Origin: JACJXW01 sp964418125
GTDB lineage: Bacteria; Bacteroidota; Bacteroidia; Chitinophagales; Saprospiraceae
Direction: 5' to 3'
Assembly: GCA_964418125.1 (NCBI GenBank)
Contig: CAYQKY010000020.1
Span: 1 to 64,000 of the forward strand
Length of the DNA stretch: 64,000 nucleotides
The notes beneath the pieces were generated by a model. That model did no database searches. It was not told the DNA's origin and worked only from the letters and a program-made list of their open reading frames with translations. The position numbers and the translations under genes are program-made. This document shows, one piece after another, positions 61,072-64,000 of this stretch (its first letter is position 1; each line of letters begins with the position of its first letter).

Positions 61072-62355
61072 TCAAACCACCACCTCCATTTCCCGCACTT
61101 CCGCCGCCTTCTCCAGCGCATGCTCGATGACAGAGATCAGGTCCCGGACATTTTCCACACCTACAGACAGGCGGATCAGCTTTCCGGAAATGCCCATTTC
61201 CGCCAGTACATCTTCCGGAATACCGGCATGGGTCATAGTAGCGGGATGCTCGGCCAGCGATTCGGTGCTGCCCAGGCTGACGGCAAGTTTTATCAGCTTG
61301 AGATTGTTGAGAAACGTGAAAGCTTCCCTTTCGCCCCCCCGGATCTCGAAGGCCAGCATGGCGCCGGGGGCGCTGCACTGCTTCTGATAGATCCGGTACT
61401 GGCCGCCATCTGCCTCGGTGAGCAGGCCCAGGTAATGGACCCGTTCCACCATCGGATGGTTCTGCAGGAACCGGGCGATGCGCTGAGCATTGCGGGATTG
61501 CTTTTCCATGCGAAGCTTCAGGGTCTCCAGGCTGCGGGTAAGGAGCCAGGCGTCGTAAGGGCTTGCCATACTGCCGAAAAAGGTGCGTAACCCTTTGACC
61601 CGTTCAACCATTTCCTTATTTCCCAGTACCGCGCCGGCGATCACATCGCTATGGCCTCCAATATATTTGGTAGCAGAATAAACCACCAGGCCGGCGCCGA
61701 GCTGCAGCGGATGTTGCCAGAGCGGCCCCATGTAGGTATTGTCCACAACAGTGAGTACCTGCCGATCTTCTGTTGACAATGTCTTTGCCAGAGTGCTCAT
61801 CGCCTCGATATCGATCAGCCGGTTGGTAGGGTTGGCGGGTGTTTCGATATAGATCATGGCTACCCTCTGGGCCTGCTGGTTGGCTTCCAACTGCCGCAGG
61901 ATGTCTTCCGTTTTCTGATGATAGTAGAATGGAAGCACCTGTATACCGTACCGGGTAAGCACATCGGTGATGAAATGCACGGTTCCTCCGTATAGCGGGC
62001 TGCTGTAAAGTAAAACGTCACCAGGCTTCAGGAATTCGAATATCGTAGTTGAAATAGCCGCCATACCACTGGAGAAGACAGCGCAGGCTTCGGCTTCATC
62101 CCACAGGCTGAGCCGCTTCTCCAGGATCTCCAGGTTAGGGTTGTCCAGCCGGCTGTAGATCATGCCTGGTTCTTCACCGTTTACCGGTTCGCGCAGGCCA
62201 TAGGCCAGTTCGAAGAAATCCTTGCCCTCTTCTGCCGTTTCGAAGGCAAAGGTGGATGTCTGATAAATAGGGGCTTTGACGGCGCCCCTTGCCATGCCTG
62301 ATTGGTGGCCGTGAGACATCATCAGGCTCTCCGGTTGAAATTTCTGGTAGGGCAT
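61072..62355 (-). CDS. Trans-sulfuration PLP enzyme (cystathionine gamma-synthase/methionine gamma-lyase family)
   Basis: A 427-residue PLP-dependent enzyme of the Cys/Met metabolism family. Family parts: APIYQTSTFAFETAEEG, IYSRLDNPNLEILEKRLSLWDEAEA, FSSGMAAISTTIFEFLKPGD (phosphate-binding), VVDNTYMGPLWQHPLQLGA (Asp to the pyridine N), and SATKYIGGHSDVIAG with the PLP-binding Lys. The C-terminal domain has VSLGSTESLAEHPATMTHAG and IRLSVGVENVRDLI. Whether it makes cystathionine or degrades methionine cannot be told. An AsnC/Lrp regulator is encoded divergently 179 bases away and probably controls it. Confidence 0.9.
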   Translation of the reverse strand: MPYQKFQPESLMMSHGHQSGMARGAVKAPIYQTSTFAFETAEEGKDFFELAYGLREPVNGEEPGMIYSRLDNPNLEILEKRLSLWDEAEACAVFSSGMAAISTTIFEFLKPGDVLLYSSPLYGGTVHFITDVLTRYGIQVLPFYYHQKTEDILRQLEANQQAQRVAMIYIETPANPTNRLIDIEAMSTLAKTLSTEDRQVLTVVDNTYMGPLWQHPLQLGAGLVVYSATKYIGGHSDVIAGAVLGNKEMVERVKGLRTFFGSMASPYDAWLLTRSLETLKLRMEKQSRNAQRIARFLQNHPMVERVHYLGLLTEADGGQYRIYQKQCSAPGAMLAFEIRGGEREAFTFLNNLKLIKLAVSLGSTESLAEHPATMTHAGIPEDVLAEMGISGKLIRLSVGVENVRDLISVIEHALEKAAEVREMEVVV

Positions 62356-62398
62356 TTTCTTTCTTTATTTGGTTAGGAAAAGTCCATCCGTAGCATTA

Positions 62399-62406
62399 CA
62401 AATGTA
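62399..62406 (-). promoter_or_regulatory. -7 element TACATTTG, PLP enzyme gene
   Basis: The minus strand reads TACATTTG, a match to TAnnTTTG, 43 bases before the ATG of the trans-sulfuration enzyme. On the plus strand TAATTTTA at 62460-62467 is one base off the same consensus, before the AsnC gene. Confidence 0.45.
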
Positions 62407-62534
62407 ACTTTTAGTAGATTATTTTTCCATGACGAATATCAGCCAGGGAAAATAAAACTTAATTTTACCCTGCAGGAAGAAAAATCACTAAAATAATCAA
62501 CGTCAACTGCCTCGCTACAGAAAAATTTTCGCCC

Positions 62535-62999
62535 ATGAAACCTCTTGACGCCACCGACCGGCGCATCCTGGCTCTTCTGCAGGAAAACGCCAAGTATACC
62601 AACAAGGAGGTCGCCGCCCGGTTGGGCATGAGCACCACTCCTGTCTACGAGCGCATCCGGCGCCTGGAAGAATACGGCTATATCCGCGGCTATGCCGCTT
62701 TGCTGGACAAGGAAAAGATGGGATATCACCTTGTGGCCTACTGCAATGTGCAACTCAAGGAGCACGCTCAGGCCTTTCTCCAGAAATTCGAGGACGAAGT
62801 GCTGCACCTGAATGAAGTCGTAGAATGCTACCACATCGCCGGCATGTTCGACTACTTGCTCAAGGTGGTCTCCACCGATATGAAATCCTATCAGGATTTT
62901 ATTGTGAATAAGCTGGCGGCGCTGGATAATATCGGCAACGTGCAGAGTTCCTTCGTGATGACACAGGTGAAGTGGGGCGTGGGGGTGCCGGTGGGGTGA
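62535..62999 (+). CDS. Lrp/AsnC-family transcriptional regulator
   Basis: A 154-residue regulator. Residues about 1-60 form the helix-turn-helix (LDATDRRILALLQENAKYTNKEVAARLGMSTTPVYERIRRLEEYGYI); the rest is the RAM ligand-binding domain (GYHLVAYCNVQLKEHAQAFLQKFEDEVLHLNEVVECYHIAGMFDYLLKV). Lrp/AsnC proteins respond to amino acids; the divergent trans-sulfuration enzyme makes methionine or a related amino acid the likely ligand. The stop codon is followed directly by 8-bp tandem repeats. Confidence 0.92.
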   Translation: MKPLDATDRRILALLQENAKYTNKEVAARLGMSTTPVYERIRRLEEYGYIRGYAALLDKEKMGYHLVAYCNVQLKEHAQAFLQKFEDEVLHLNEVVECYHIAGMFDYLLKVVSTDMKSYQDFIVNKLAALDNIGNVQSSFVMTQVKWGVGVPVG

Positions 63000-63075
63000 T
63001 TCGGGATTCGTTGATTCGTTGATTCGTTGATTCGTTGATTCGTTGATTCGGGATTCGTTGATTCGGGATTCGTTA
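62998..63075. repeat. GATTCGTT tandem repeat at gene end
   Basis: About nine units of the 8-mer GATTCGTT and its variant GATTCGGG run directly from the AsnC stop codon. It is the clearest of the gene-end microrepeat arrays in the window. Confidence 0.8.
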
Positions 63076-63085
63076 CTCGCCGGAT

Positions 63086-63144
63086 CACTGCCGTACGGGT
63101 ACGCCCCCAAACTCCTAAAGGGGTAATTGAACCGTGCGGCAGTG
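63086..63144. repeat. Hairpin element before GH3 gene
   Basis: CACTGCCGTACGG (63086-63098) faces CCGTGCGGCAGTG (63132-63144) with one mismatch, and CCCC / GGGG pair inside. It lies about 50 bases before the glycosidase start and may be a leader structure or palindromic repeat. Confidence 0.6.
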
Positions 63145-63195
63145 GCCTGGTGACTTCACGATCTTAAAACATAATAATCCAAATACCGACGGTTT

Positions 63196-64000
63196 ATGAA
63201 AAAGCCTCCGCTCTTACTTTTCCTGGCCCTGCTGGCCGCCTGTACTTCCACCCCCTCTGACGAAACGCCTTACCGCGACCTCAACAAGAACGGAAAAATG
63301 GATGCCTATGAGGATCCCACCCAACCCATCGAGGCCAGAGTAAACGGCCTTCTCCAACTGATGACGGTGGAAGAAAAGGCAGGCCTGCTCTTTATTGATG
63401 GAGTCGGCATCCCGGAGGACGGAATCGCCAGCGAAGAACCGGTATCCGTCTTTGGCCGCCCGCGCGTCAGCGCCGCCAAACTCCTGAAGGAAAAACACAT
63501 GGCCCATTTCAATATCTGGAGTATCCCTTCCGTAGAGGCGCTGGCCAAATGGTACAACAATATCCAGAAGGTGGCCGAAGAAAGCCGACTGGGCATTCCC
63601 GTGACCATCGCCTCCGACCCGCGCCACTACTTCAGCCGATCCATCTTCGCCATGGAAGCCCAGGGTTTCTCCCAATGGCCCGAACAGCTTGGCTTTGCCG
63701 CCATCGGCGATACGGCCCTGATGAGTGAGTTTGCCGACATCGCCCGCCAGGAATATCTGGCTGTGGGTATCCGCGAGGCTCTCCACCCCTCCGTCGACCT
63801 GGCCACCGAACCCCGCTGGGCCCGCGTCAGCGGCACCTTCGGTGAAAATGCGGAGCTATCCGCCCGCCTCGCCAAAGCTTATATCCTGGGCTTCCAGGGA
63901 GAGCAACTCGACTCCAGTGGGGTGGCCTGCATGACAAAACACTTCCCCGGCGGCGGCCCGCAAAAGGAAGGGCTCGACCCGCACTTTGCTTTCCAAAAGG
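63196..64000 (+). CDS. Glycoside hydrolase family 3 lipoprotein, N-terminal part (runs off the window)
   Basis: The reading frame starts at 63196 and stays open to the last base, about 268 residues. The signal MKKPPLLLFLALLAAC gives a lipobox (LLAAC, Cys16). RDLNKNGKMDAYEDP is an EF-hand-like stretch common at the start of this GH3 group. RVNGLLQLMTVEEKAGLLF is the usual GH3 opening; IPVTIASDPRH and REALHPSVDLATEPRWARVSGTFGENAELS follow; KHFPGGGPQKEGLDPHF is the GH3 KH motif region. The catalytic Asp lies beyond the window. It is probably a beta-glucosidase or related exo-enzyme acting on plant or algal glycans. Confidence 0.9.
   Translation, partial: MKKPPLLLFLALLAACTSTPSDETPYRDLNKNGKMDAYEDPTQPIEARVNGLLQLMTVEEKAGLLFIDGVGIPEDGIASEEPVSVFGRPRVSAAKLLKEKHMAHFNIWSIPSVEALAKWYNNIQKVAEESRLGIPVTIASDPRHYFSRSIFAMEAQGFSQWPEQLGFAAIGDTALMSEFADIARQEYLAVGIREALHPSVDLATEPRWARVSGTFGENAELSARLAKAYILGFQGEQLDSSGVACMTKHFPGGGPQKEGLDPHFAFQK

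Noticed and set aside
62998..63075. CRISPR array
   Set aside because: The 8-bp units are directly adjacent with no spacers, and no cas genes are present.

Overview
The window looks like chromosomal DNA of a gliding or surface-living Bacteroidota, most likely in or near the Saprospiria. The evidence is gldA, gldF and gldG-type gliding ABC genes, a GldN-like protein, two giant proteins ending in the gliding-type (type B) type IX secretion sorting domain, a PorE-like OmpA protein, BlaI/M56 regulation, AraC with a membrane N-terminus, and Bacteroidota-style TAnnTTTG -7 promoter elements. The lineage is inferred; there is no rRNA, tRNA, insertion sequence, prophage or CRISPR array in the window.

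Layout. 1-5338: surface-glycan genes (UDP-GlcNAc 2-epimerase, glycosyltransferase, methyltransferase, sulfotransferase, flippase). 5344-9060: an ABC importer of the TrpXYZ-like type, split by an AT-rich, opposite-strand pair (DUF4240 protein plus GIY-YIG nuclease-like protein). 9180-12940: nucleoside deaminase, a carboxypeptidase-regulatory-domain protein, a methyltransferase and a DUF2027/Smr protein, with a dense cluster of palindromic repeats at 9625-10170. 13046-26247: two giant tandem paralogous adhesin-like proteins built from about 70-residue repeats. 26717-33735: proline dehydrogenase, aroE, a DUF368 lipid-carrier translocase, a caspase-like multidomain protein and an S1/P1-type hydrolase. 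33758-40528: gliding cluster gldA-x-gldF-gldG-DUF4340 with a divergent tandem GldN-like protein. 41130-44675: a membrane AraC regulator with starch-binding-like ectodomains beside an alpha-amylase lipoprotein. 45057-51409: lipoproteins, a PIF1-type helicase, and a small-protein/HNH pair ending in a palindromic element. 51472-58136: a DUF6624 protein and a BlaI-M56 regulatory pair, divergent from a PorE-like gene across a three-site operator. 58294-64000: DUF6929-like lipoprotein, alpha/beta hydrolase, HD protein, an AsnC regulator divergent from a trans-sulfuration PLP enzyme, and the start of a GH3 glycosidase.

The strongest candidate for a new system is the BlaI-M56 locus (51472-58136). The M56 membrane protease has a long ectodomain whose last 185 residues are clearly homologous to a separate lipoprotein encoded at 45057-46826. 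Its repressor has three near-identical dyad sites, one of them overlapping the promoter of the PorE-like envelope gene. This suggests an envelope-stress or secretion-sensing circuit. Other points worth attention are the tandem GldN-like protein next to gldA, the starch-sensor/amylase pair, the caspase-WG-FISUMP protein, the DUF4240/GIY-YIG islet, and several families of short intergenic repeats at gene boundaries. All function statements come from reading motifs; no database search was run.
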